NCBI GenBank assembly: GCA_022447205.1
Contig: JAKVBQ010000004.1
Location: forward strand, 76,341-140,340
Source of the DNA: Phycisphaerales bacterium
Lineage (GTDB): Bacteria > Planctomycetota > Phycisphaerae > Phycisphaerales > SM1A02
Reading direction: 5' to 3'
DNA length: 64,000 nt
Shown here: positions 1 to 7,309 of the stretch, one piece after another
Layout: each line of letters opens with the position of its first letter
How positions within the stretch are numbered: the first letter of the stretch is position 1
The notes under the pieces: generated by a model
Seen by the model: only the letters and a program-made list of their open reading frames with translations
Told to the model about the DNA's origin: nothing
Databases searched by the model: none
Position numbers and translations under genes: made by a program

Positions 1-60
1 TTTGGGTTTTCCCTCCCCCCGCCTCTCCCGGCGGGGGGGGGGGGGGCGGGGGCCCCACGG
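1..60. other. G/C homopolymer-rich edge sequence
   Basis: A 14-nt G run lies at 33-46, flanked by C-rich (11-20) and G-rich (48-52) tracts. Nothing coding is visible. Such low-complexity ends are typical of assembly edges, although a real G-quadruplex-forming tract cannot be excluded. The rest of the stretch up to 287 holds only a candidate -10 element. Confidence 0.6.
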
Positions 61-273
61 GGGGTCGATCGAACCGGAAGCACGATCGTCCCGGTTCCTT
101 GTCGCGGTCATTGGTGCACCCCACCAGCCGCGAGGAACCGCCCGTGTTCGACCCCGTCTCTCCTGACAATGACGGGTCCGTCGGCTGTGCATGCACGGGC
201 CGACCGTTGAAGCAACGACCCTCGGGGATCGCTGGAGGTTGCCGAACACCTTCGCTCCAACGGCTCATTTCTG

Positions 274-279
274 TACGAT
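274..279 (+). promoter_or_regulatory. Candidate -10 element (TACGAT) for the dihydrouridine synthase gene
   Basis: TACGAT lies 8 nt before the ATG at 288, matching the spacing seen at other unit heads in this window. There is no convincing -35 (TTCGCT at 251-256, 17-nt spacer). A start site 6-8 nt downstream would give a leaderless or near-leaderless mRNA. Confidence 0.4.
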
Positions 280-287
280 CGGACCCC

Positions 288-1433
288 ATGTCGGTTCGAA
301 TGAACCCTGAAAATGTCCCTGAGCGGTCCCTGAGCCGCTCCGTCGAGGCGATCGCAGCCTCCTGGGAGACGGACCCTCGTCTGGCTCAGGTGGTCCCTGG
401 TTTCGATCGTCCCTTCTTCCAGGCCGGTCTGGCGGGTTATTCCGATGGCGCGATGCGGTTGGTGGCGCGTGCCCATGGCTGCCCCTATTGCATCACTGAA
501 GCCCTTCTGGACCAGACCCTGATCAATGGGGGGAAGGGGCGTCGCAAGGAGGATCCCGACCTCATCGCGACCGAATGCGGGATGGGCGACCTCGAAGAGA
601 ACCGGGTGGCGGGCTTCGATGACCATCCGATCGCTGGCCAGGTGATGGGGACTCGTCCCGCCGAGATGGCTCGGGGCGCGGAGCTGCTCGTCGGCATGGG
701 GTACGACGTGATCGACGTGAACATCGCTTGCCCCGTCAAGAAGATCCGAAAACACAACCGGGGTGGACACTTCCTCGCCCATCCCGACCAGGCCCTGCCC
801 CTGCTCCAGGCGGTCCGTGATGCGGTCCCCGCCGAAGTCCCGTGCACCGTCAAGATGCGACGGGCCTTCGACGACACCTCGGAGATGGCGGACAACTTCG
901 ATCAGGTGTTCGATGCGGTCTATGAGATGGGGTACGCGTGGGCGACCGTCCACTGTCGAACCGTCCAGCAGAAGTACAAGGGGCCCGGTCGTTGGGAGTT
1001 TCTGCGCGAACTCGTCAAGCGCCATCCCGATCGCGTGATTCTCGGGTCCGGCGACATCTGGGAGGTCGGTGACATCTTCGCGATGCTCGACTACTGCGGG
1101 GTCCACGCGGTCTCCGTCGCCCGGGGCTGCATCGGGAACCCCTGGATCTTCAGGCAGGCATGCCAGCTCATGGACGGGGAGTCACCGACCGAACCGACCC
1201 TCGAGGAGCAGCGTGACGTCCTGCTCCGCCACCATGAACTCTCGACCGTCATCCATGGCGAGAAGCGTTCCGGTCGCATGATGCGCAAGTTCGGCATCAA
1301 GTTCGCAGCGCACCATCCGCGTCCCGACGAGGTGAAGGCTGATTTCATCCAGTGCTCGACCGTTGGTGACTGGCGATCAGTGATCGAGCGCCATTACGGC
1401 GAATCGGTGGACTCGTCTATACTCCGCTCATGA
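288..1433 (+). CDS. tRNA-dihydrouridine synthase (Dus family)
   Basis: FMN-dependent reductase that converts uridines of tRNA to dihydrouridine. The TIM-barrel family signature is visible: an AGYSDGAMR N-terminal loop, DVNIACPVKK with the catalytic Cys at about residue 148, a KMRR strand, GSGDIW and the FMN-phosphate loop VARGCIGNPWIF. The frame is open back to 99, but the first 63 residues of that longer form are low-complexity and unlike the family, so I chose the ATG at 288 (381 aa); 300 is also possible. The Cys motif differs from the usual NxGCP (here NIACP), and the following RGGHFL replaces the common GAGxxLL, so the subfamily is uncertain. It overlaps the next gene by ATGA. Confidence 0.9.
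   Translation: MSVRMNPENVPERSLSRSVEAIAASWETDPRLAQVVPGFDRPFFQAGLAGYSDGAMRLVARAHGCPYCITEALLDQTLINGGKGRRKEDPDLIATECGMGDLEENRVAGFDDHPIAGQVMGTRPAEMARGAELLVGMGYDVIDVNIACPVKKIRKHNRGGHFLAHPDQALPLLQAVRDAVPAEVPCTVKMRRAFDDTSEMADNFDQVFDAVYEMGYAWATVHCRTVQQKYKGPGRWEFLRELVKRHPDRVILGSGDIWEVGDIFAMLDYCGVHAVSVARGCIGNPWIFRQACQLMDGESPTEPTLEEQRDVLLRHHELSTVIHGEKRSGRMMRKFGIKFAAHHPRPDEVKADFIQCSTVGDWRSVIERHYGESVDSSILRS
1418..1423 (+). promoter_or_regulatory. Candidate -10 element (TATACT) inside the 3' end of the dus gene
   Basis: TATACT sits 6 nt before the ATG at 1430. It could give the lipoprotein gene its own near-leaderless transcript in addition to read-through from the dus gene. The -35 region (TTACGG, 1394-1399) is weak. 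Confidence 0.4.
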
Positions 1434-2116
1434 ACATGAAGCACATCGTCGTCGTCTCCTCCCTGCTCCTCTGCCTGGCCGGTTGTTCCTCCTCCCAGAG
1501 CAAGGAACCCATGCACACCATCACGCGCCACAACGGCTGCGAAATGGAGCAGCTTTCGAACATCGGTGCGATCTGGATCTCGGAGCAACCGACGGAAAGT
1601 GACTTCATCTGGATGCGTGACAACGGGGTGTCCCTGGTCCTTGATGTGCGGTCCCGGGATGTCGATCCCTCGATGCTGGAGCGTGCGTACGTCGTCACGC
1701 TCGGCATGAAGTATCAGGCGATCCCGATGGAAGACGACCAGGACTACGTGATCAAGTACTTCGACTACGTCCGTGACATCCTCAACACGAGGAAGCATGC
1801 CCCCACGCTCATCCACGGGGTCACGGCGGACCGTGCGGCCGGTGTCTGGATGGTCCATCGCGTCCTCGATGACAAGGTCGGCTACTCGATCGCCCTTGCC
1901 GAGGCGGAACTGGCGGGTCTCGACCAGGCGTCGACCCTGCTGCTCGTGCAGCAGTACCTGATGTCGTTCGGCGTTGATGTCGATCTCGAGGCTGGGCTCT
2001 CGGCTGCCGCACCGATGACTTCGGAGCAGGGTGCTGACGAGGTCATCCACGTGCCTGATCCGTCGCCCGAGGAGACCGCTTCCGCACCGCAGGACGAGGA
2101 TTCCCGTCGCGACTGA
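1430..2116 (+). CDS. Lipoprotein with a degenerate dual-specificity-phosphatase-like domain
   Basis: 228 aa. Residues 1-19 form a lipoprotein signal with lipobox LAGC (Cys19), so the protein is probably membrane-anchored outside the cytoplasm. Residues 45-160 follow the DSP/DUF442-like plan: IWISEQPTESDF, then LVLDVRSRD, LGMKYQAIPM, and the loop HGVTADRAAG where active members carry an HCxxGxxR-type signature. The catalytic Cys is absent (Gly130 or a one-residue gap after His129). This suggests a non-catalytic or ligand-binding role. The C-terminal 35 residues are acidic and Pro/Ser-rich. Its start overlaps the dus stop (ATGA). It is convergent with the kinase gene, whose 3' end is 7 bp away. 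The fold call is by motif resemblance only. Confidence 0.6.
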   Translation: MNMKHIVVVSSLLLCLAGCSSSQSKEPMHTITRHNGCEMEQLSNIGAIWISEQPTESDFIWMRDNGVSLVLDVRSRDVDPSMLERAYVVTLGMKYQAIPMEDDQDYVIKYFDYVRDILNTRKHAPTLIHGVTADRAAGVWMVHRVLDDKVGYSIALAEAELAGLDQASTLLLVQQYLMSFGVDVDLEAGLSAAAPMTSEQGADEVIHVPDPSPEETASAPQDEDSRRD

Positions 2117-2123
2117 TCCCGCC

Positions 2124-2690
2124 TCAGCGGCCGTATCGACCTTCCGGATCGACCCGATCCAGGATCCTCGACACGCGTTCGGCCCGGGTGCCATTCACTT
2201 CCATGACTCTTGGGAACTCTGAAGCCAGGCTCCTGATGCGTTGATCCACCGCCTTCTGGTAGGTCAGGTCGGTCGAGCGAACCCCGTCATCCTCCAGAGG
2301 CAGGTCATCGCTGACCGGGACCACCACGAGGAGGGTCAGGGGCTTCATGGCGGTGTTTGTCGCCTCTTCAAGGGTCCTCAGCCACTCGCTTGTGAACGCG
2401 GGGTTGCCCATATCCGCTGCGACGAGGGCGTGTGCCAGGGCATCCAGCCCACATCGGTCATAGACGACCGTTTCGCCGGCTCTCAGGGCCTGCATTCGAC
2501 GTCCAGAGTGCTCGATGAGGGCAATTTCCTGCTCAGGAGTCATGGAATCAGCCCCTGAGACCAGTCCAAGCTGGTTTCTCAGGACTCGAAACGGCTCGGG
2601 CTCGACCCGGGTATTGGGAATCGCCTCTGCCAGATCCCTGGCCAGGGTGGTTTTTCCCGTTGATTGAGCTCCTGAAATTGCGATCCGCAT
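2124..2690 (-). CDS. P-loop ATPase/kinase, NadR/AAA_28-like
   Basis: 188 aa. The Walker A motif GAQSTGKTT is at residues 7-15, and VVYDRCGLDAL resembles the Walker B/lid region of NadR-type nucleoside kinases (AAA_28). EPEPFRVLRNQLG and RMQALRAGE match the helical part of that family. The substrate cannot be read from sequence; candidates are a nucleoside or pyridine-nucleotide precursor. ATG at 2690; minus-strand GATACC/TACCAT just upstream (plus-strand 2699-2706) could be its -10. Divergent from the metalloprotease gene. Confidence 0.7.
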   Translation of the reverse strand: MRIAISGAQSTGKTTLARDLAEAIPNTRVEPEPFRVLRNQLGLVSGADSMTPEQEIALIEHSGRRMQALRAGETVVYDRCGLDALAHALVAADMGNPAFTSEWLRTLEEATNTAMKPLTLLVVVPVSDDLPLEDDGVRSTDLTYQKAVDQRIRSLASEFPRVMEVNGTRAERVSRILDRVDPEGRYGR

Positions 2691-2723
2691 GATGTTGGAT
2701 GGTATCGGAGCCGATCATCCGAC

Positions 2724-2729
2724 TAGACT
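2724..2729 (+). promoter_or_regulatory. Candidate -10 element (TAGACT) for the metalloprotease gene
   Basis: The same hexamer occurs before the efflux operon at 27368. A start point about 7 nt downstream would lie just after an in-frame ATG at 2732, which supports the ATG at 2771 as the true start. Confidence 0.35.
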
Positions 2730-2770
2730 CAATGGTCCTCTTACATCCGCCAAATTGGAGACTGCCTCAG

Positions 2771-5500
2771 ATGTCCAGCCGACTCGCGAACTGGCTTTCC
2801 CCCTTCTTCGTTCTCTCGATCGCCGTGCTCTGGGGGGCAGATACCGCCCAAGCTGCGCCGGAACGGGACTTTGCCGAGGTCAGCAAGGGCTTCCAGAAGG
2901 TGCAGAGCGCACCAGGTGAAGGCAGTCTGTACGGCCTCTGGGTCGACCGCAAGAACAACCAGTTGCTCGCCGAGTTCCCGCGTGGCTGGGAGAAGAAGAA
3001 GTTCCTGGTGGCAATCACCCCGTCCCAGGGCCAGATCTTCGCCGGGCTCCAGGGTCCAGAGCGATACGTCTTCTGGAAGCGCTTCGGGGATCGAATCGCA
3101 CTCATCGAGCCGGAACTCGACGTCCGGTCGACCGGCGGCAAGGCCTCCAGGGAGTCCGTTGAGCGGATCTTCACCGACCGGGTCCTGATCGATGTCCCCG
3201 TTCTCTCCACCGGTCCGTCCGGCCAGCCGGTCATCGACCTGGATTCACTCCTGATCTCGAATGGCTCGAAGCTTGGTGGCTCCTCGCTGAATGCCAGGCT
3301 TGCCACCATCGCCAAGGCCAAGGCCTTCCCGAACAACATCGAGATCGAGATCGAGGCACCCGACAACTCCGGCACCTTCCGCGCCGTCCACTACTCGATC
3401 AGCGAAGTTCCCCAGCGATCCGACTACAAGCCCCGTGCCGCCGACGACCGGGTCGGGTACTTCACGACGACCTGGCGCGATCTCGGCATCTACGGAACCG
3501 AGACCAACTGGCAGCGCTACATCAACCGCTGGAACCTGAAGAAGCGTGATCCGTCGCTGAAGCTCAGCCCCCCGGTCCGTCCGATCGTCTACTACATCGA
3601 GCACACCGTTCCCGTCCGCTACCGGCGCTACGTGCGTGAAGGCATCGAGATGTGGAACGACGCGTTTGAACGGATCGGCATCGACAAGGCGATTGTGGTG
3701 ATCCAGCAGGATGAAGCCGACGCAGCCTCGATGAAGCTCGATCCCGAGGATGTCCGCTACAACTTCGTTCGCTGGCTCAACAACGACGTCGCGACCGCGA
3801 TCGGCCCGAGCCGTGCGCACCCTGAAACCGGCGAGATCCTCGATGCGGACATCATCCTCACCGACGGCTGGATCCGCGCCTTTTTCCGATGGTTCGAGGA
3901 GCGTCCGGGCGAGCTGGCGATGAGCCTCGACACCGATGCCCGGGTCTGGCTCGAAGACCATCCGGACTGGGATCCGAGGATCATGATGCTCCCCCTCGAA
4001 GCGCGTGAACAGGCCCTTGCCGAGCGCGCCGCTCGCGCCGCTGCCGGTGATCCCGACCCCGCCGACAGCCGAAAGGCCTACGGCTGCTTCCTCGAACCGT
4101 CCCTTGCCGAGGCGGCCGGTTCCTCGGAATTCGATCATGATCACCGCCTTTGCCTTGCGGCACGCGGCCTTGCCATGGACATGTCCTTCGCCAGCGTCTG
4201 CCTCCAGACCGACATGCTGCTCTCGCTCTCCGAAGAGGACAGCAGCAACGTGCAGATGCTCGACGGCGTGCCCGAGTGGTTCGTTGGCCCCCATCTGCGT
4301 GAACTGGTCGCCCATGAGGTCGGTCACACCCTCGGTCTCAGGCACAATTTCAAGGCTTCCAGCATCTACACGCTCTCCGAGATCAACTCCGACGAGATCA
4401 AGGGCAAGCGCCCTCTGGCGTCCTCCGTCATGGACTACCTGCCGACCAACTTCAACGTCGACCCCGAAGCAATCCAGGGCGACTACTCGATGATCGCCGT
4501 CGGACCCTACGACCTCTGGGCGATCGAGTACGGCTACGGTTTCGGGGATCCCAAGAAGGTCCTTGAACGTGTCGGTGAACCGGAAAACGCGTACCTCACC
4601 GATGAGGACACCAGTGGTCCCGACCCCCTGGCCCGGCGCTACGACTTCTCGAAGGACCCCATCGACTACGCGCGCTCCCAGATCGCGCTCGTCGAGGACC
4701 TCCGGTCCCGCCTGCTCGACGAATACGTCAAGGACGGCGACAGCTGGGAGCGTGCCCGAAAGGGATACCTGATCACCCTGCGGAAGCAGCGACAGATGAT
4801 CGACATGATGGCCGGCTGGGTCGGTGGTACGCATGTCGCGCGAGTCAAGAAGGGTGATCCGAACACCTCCGATCCACTGGTACCCGTCGATCCCGCCCAG
4901 CAGCGCACCGCGCTTCGGTTCATCCTCGACTCGTCCTTCAACGACGAGGCGTATGCCCTCACCCCCGAACTGCTCTCGAAGATGACCATCGAGAAGTGGT
5001 CCGGTGGCGGCATGTCCGGCTCGAGCACCTGGCCGATTCACGACCAGGTCGCGCGGGTCCAGAGGACCACGCTCACGATGCTCTTCAATCCGAGTCGTCT
5101 CGATGACGTGCGTGACAACGAGTTCCGTACGCCGGAGGATCAGGACGCACTGACCCTGCCTGAACTCTTCCAGGCGGTCGATGATGCGGTCTTCACCGAG
5201 CTCGAGGCGGATGCCCTGAGCACGGATCATTCGAACAGAGTCCCGATGATCTCGAGCCTTCGTCGGATGCTCCAGGCCGACATGGCTGATCGCCTCATCA
5301 AGATGGCCAATTCGAACATGGGCTTCTCAGAGCCGGTTCGTCAGCTCGCGCTCATGCATCTCCGGAGCCTTGACGAACGCCTCGACACGGTGCTCTCGGC
5401 CGCGGATGACGACAACCTGGACACGTATTCTCGTGCCCACGTCGGTGACCTGAAGATGCGGACCGGGCGTGCCCTGGACGCGATCTTCGTCGTCCAGTGA
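2771..5500 (+). CDS. Secreted zinc-dependent metalloprotease (DUF5117/DUF4953 type)
   Basis: 909 aa. The signal peptide MSSRLANWLSPFFVLSIAVL...AQA is followed by a domain resembling DUF5117 (LYGLWVDRKNNQLLAEFP, then ERYVFWKRFGDRIALIEP). The active site is a metzincin-type zinc motif HEVGHTLGLRH with ligands His515, His519 and His525, and a plausible Met-turn SVMDY follows about 35 residues later. The C-terminal half is helical and typical of the family. The frame extends upstream to 2699, but only the ATG at 2771 gives a clean signal peptide. It probably acts outside the cytoplasm; substrate unknown. A strong intrinsic terminator follows. Confidence 0.88.
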   Translation: MSSRLANWLSPFFVLSIAVLWGADTAQAAPERDFAEVSKGFQKVQSAPGEGSLYGLWVDRKNNQLLAEFPRGWEKKKFLVAITPSQGQIFAGLQGPERYVFWKRFGDRIALIEPELDVRSTGGKASRESVERIFTDRVLIDVPVLSTGPSGQPVIDLDSLLISNGSKLGGSSLNARLATIAKAKAFPNNIEIEIEAPDNSGTFRAVHYSISEVPQRSDYKPRAADDRVGYFTTTWRDLGIYGTETNWQRYINRWNLKKRDPSLKLSPPVRPIVYYIEHTVPVRYRRYVREGIEMWNDAFERIGIDKAIVVIQQDEADAASMKLDPEDVRYNFVRWLNNDVATAIGPSRAHPETGEILDADIILTDGWIRAFFRWFEERPGELAMSLDTDARVWLEDHPDWDPRIMMLPLEAREQALAERAARAAAGDPDPADSRKAYGCFLEPSLAEAAGSSEFDHDHRLCLAARGLAMDMSFASVCLQTDMLLSLSEEDSSNVQMLDGVPEWFVGPHLRELVAHEVGHTLGLRHNFKASSIYTLSEINSDEIKGKRPLASSVMDYLPTNFNVDPEAIQGDYSMIAVGPYDLWAIEYGYGFGDPKKVLERVGEPENAYLTDEDTSGPDPLARRYDFSKDPIDYARSQIALVEDLRSRLLDEYVKDGDSWERARKGYLITLRKQRQMIDMMAGWVGGTHVARVKKGDPNTSDPLVPVDPAQQRTALRFILDSSFNDEAYALTPELLSKMTIEKWSGGGMSGSSTWPIHDQVARVQRTTLTMLFNPSRLDDVRDNEFRTPEDQDALTLPELFQAVDDAVFTELEADALSTDHSNRVPMISSLRRMLQADMADRLIKMANSNMGFSEPVRQLALMHLRSLDERLDTVLSAADDDNLDTYSRAHVGDLKMRTGRALDAIFVVQ

Positions 5501-5550
5501 CCCATCGGTGGGGGCCCTGACCAGGCTCCCTGAATGCCATGAACACCCTT

Positions 5551-5577
5551 CCACCCGCTTCGGCGGGTGGTTTTTTT
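5551..5577 (+). terminator. Intrinsic terminator after the metalloprotease gene
   Basis: A perfect 8-bp stem (5551-5558 with 5563-5570) is capped by a TTCG tetraloop and followed by seven T residues (5571-5577). It is 50 nt past the stop codon and is the cleanest terminator in the window. Confidence 0.95.
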
Positions 5578-5653
5578 GACATACCCTGTCAGAACCCGAA
5601 CATCACCCCGTCCTTGAGTCGTAGAGACGATTGAATCTTGTTCGGAGGCACCC

Positions 5654-6013
5654 ATGCGACTCATCAACACACCAGCAGCGAACCCGACCGCCAATCCCTC
5701 GGCATCCACGAGCACGGGGCTTCGGCAGCCTGCGCTGAGGGCTGACTTCAAACATCCGACCCTGCATCGAGCCCTCAATGCCCATCTGGGCGATCAGCCG
5801 GGTGTTTCCGCCTCATTCAGTCCGTCTCCTGCCTTCATGCGCGCGGTCCGACGCGTTGGCGTGGATCGGACGGAGGTCGCCATGACCATCGGGCAGGGTG
5901 CACGTTCCCGTCGCTGGGATGGCTGTGTGCTGGTTCGTGATCGATTTCTGGGGATCGAAGTCGAACTTGATCCCTCAGGGACGATTGGAATCGACGTGCG
6001 ACGGGTCGGCTGA
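5654..6013 (+). CDS. Small hypothetical protein
   Basis: 119 aa, no recognised family. A good ribosome site (GGAGG at 5644-5648, 5-nt spacing) fixes the ATG at 5654. The first 25 residues are Asn/Pro/Ala/Ser-rich and probably disordered. The C-terminal half (RRVGVDRTEVAMTIG, then WDGCVLVRD and LGIEVELDPSGTIGIDV) looks like a small beta domain. It stands alone between a terminator and a 322-bp gap. Confidence 0.6.
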   Translation: MRLINTPAANPTANPSASTSTGLRQPALRADFKHPTLHRALNAHLGDQPGVSASFSPSPAFMRAVRRVGVDRTEVAMTIGQGARSRRWDGCVLVRDRFLGIEVELDPSGTIGIDVRRVG

Positions 6014-6238
6014 GCCTCTTTCTCGGCCTGGCAGGGCATTCAGCTCGATCAGTCTCCCTTCGCATAAAGACCGCCAGAAGACACCTCCAGGCGGCTTCAA
6101 GCTTCCCTGAGGCCCATTCGAGGCGATCGAATCAGGGGGCATGACACTCAGTTCAGCCATCTTGCCACGCTTCCCAGCGTGCCTTGTTCACACTGGGCAA
6201 TCTGTGCGGAAAGTTGTGTTATTCGCAGGCTTTTTCGT

Positions 6239-6266
6239 TGGCAGAGGGTGGGGGTAGGGGTACTCT
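6239..6266 (+). promoter_or_regulatory. Candidate promoter for the PEP-CTERM-like gene
   Basis: TTGCAG (6239-6244), a 16-nt spacer and TACTCT (6261-6266). The implied leader of about 60 nt would contain the 6284-6312 hairpin, in contrast to the very short leaders elsewhere in the window. Confidence 0.35.
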
Positions 6267-6283
6267 GCATGTGGGAAGAGGTT

Positions 6284-6312
6284 CGAAGCCCTCCTTGTTT
6301 TTCAGGGCTTCG
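6284..6312 (+). promoter_or_regulatory. Leader stem-loop before the PEP-CTERM-like gene
   Basis: A perfect 9-bp inverted repeat (6284-6292 with 6304-6312) with an 11-nt T-rich loop ends 23 nt before the GTG start at 6336. No T tract follows, so it is not an ordinary terminator. Position suggests mRNA stability or translational control. Confidence 0.5.
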
Positions 6313-6335
6313 GCATTGTTTGAGGGAAAAGGGTT

Positions 6336-7076
6336 GTGAAAAATCGAGCTATAGCTGTTGCGCTGCCCGCGCTCTACTGTGCTGTTACTGCCCATGCAGA
6401 GCTCTCTGTTACCGTCAACTACGACGGTGCTGGACGAGGTTCCTATCAGAGCGTTCAGGTCAAGGGTTCCTTGAACTGGGACGATGCGACCCAGGCGAAT
6501 TACTACAACCTGAATTCCCGGGAACATCTCTGGTCCGGCAACGACGGCTCCGCATACATCACCTACTGCGTTCAGATCTATGCCGGGATTCCCGAAGGCG
6601 AGACCACGTTCGACATCGTTGATATCGAGGAAGCACCCGAAAACTCCTGGCCTGGTGCCATGGGACCGATTCGGTCGACCCTCCTCGAATCGATGTTCTC
6701 CGCCTGGGTCGATCCCATGACCGGCGGCGTCTACGACCAGGGCTCCTCCTCAGCCAGCAATGACCTTGCAACTGCCTTCCAGCTTCTGACCTGGGAGGTC
6801 ACCCACGAGAGCTTCGAGGCATCCTCTGCCGAGGAGATGGTCGATCAGATCGATTTCGATCGTGGTGCGATCAAGTGGGCGTCGGATGGTGCTGGTGTCC
6901 AGTTATACATGACCGAAATGATCGACCTGCTCCAGACCGATGTCTTCGAGTCCGCTCCGATCGTGGGGCTCGTGAGCGACACCGCACAGGACCAGGCCCT
7001 CTATGTACCCGCCCCGGGTGTCCTTGCCATACTCGGCATGGGACTCTTCGGGACCGCCCGTCGACGGCGCAGCTGA
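6336..7076 (+). CDS. Exported protein with PEP-CTERM-like sorting tail
   Basis: 246 aa from a GTG start with GAGGG upstream. Residues 1-21 are a signal peptide ending AHA. The body has no recognised domain; it is acidic, rich in Ser/Thr/Tyr/Trp and short strands, with YCVQIYAGIPEG, a TFDIVDIEEAP segment and AFQLLTWEVTHE. That order resembles the thioester/Cys-containing surface adhesin-like regions of other PEP-CTERM proteins, but I would not name it. The tail VPAPGVLAILGMGLFGTARRRR has the PEP-CTERM plan of turn, membrane stretch and Arg cluster. Expected to be processed by an exosortase-type system, none of which is in the window. Confidence 0.75.
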   Translation: MKNRAIAVALPALYCAVTAHAELSVTVNYDGAGRGSYQSVQVKGSLNWDDATQANYYNLNSREHLWSGNDGSAYITYCVQIYAGIPEGETTFDIVDIEEAPENSWPGAMGPIRSTLLESMFSAWVDPMTGGVYDQGSSSASNDLATAFQLLTWEVTHESFEASSAEEMVDQIDFDRGAIKWASDGAGVQLYMTEMIDLLQTDVFESAPIVGLVSDTAQDQALYVPAPGVLAILGMGLFGTARRRRS

Positions 7077-7107
7077 CGCCTGCCGACCATCAACCGAGAC
7101 CCCGAGA

Positions 7108-7147
7108 CGAGACGGTGCGTTCCTAGTGACCACCGTCTCGTTGTTTT
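7108..7147 (+). terminator. Intrinsic terminator after the PEP-CTERM-like gene
   Basis: A perfect 10-bp stem (7108-7117 with 7131-7140) and 13-nt loop, followed by a T-rich tract (TTGTTTTTT from 7141). Confidence 0.9.
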
Positions 7148-7309
7148 TTGCCTCGCCCGATGGCAGCTCCGTTCGACACCTGCGCCGCCATTGCCGACCC
7201 AGTCCGACCGATCTTCGTTTTCTTGACTTCGGCAGTGCCTTCCAGGGAATGTACAAGGCCCACCTCGAAGGCGGGCCTTGTGCGTTCATCCTTGGATCGG
7301 GCTGGTCGA

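Larger units (their letters stand above)
6014..6335. other. 322-bp intergenic stretch upstream of the PEP-CTERM-like gene
   Basis: No ORF with coding character. It holds a 6-bp hairpin without a T tract (6166-6171/6176-6181, TCCC loop), a candidate promoter at 6239-6266 and a 9-bp hairpin at 6284-6312, the last two listed separately. It is the longest non-coding gap in the window. Confidence 0.7.

Noticed and set aside
99-287. N-terminal extension of the dihydrouridine synthase frame
   Set aside because: The extra 63 residues are low-complexity and unlike the family; ATG 288 follows a candidate -10.
3245-5230. 661-codon frame antisense to the metalloprotease
   Set aside because: No domain; the HExxHxxGxxH protein is encoded on the plus strand.
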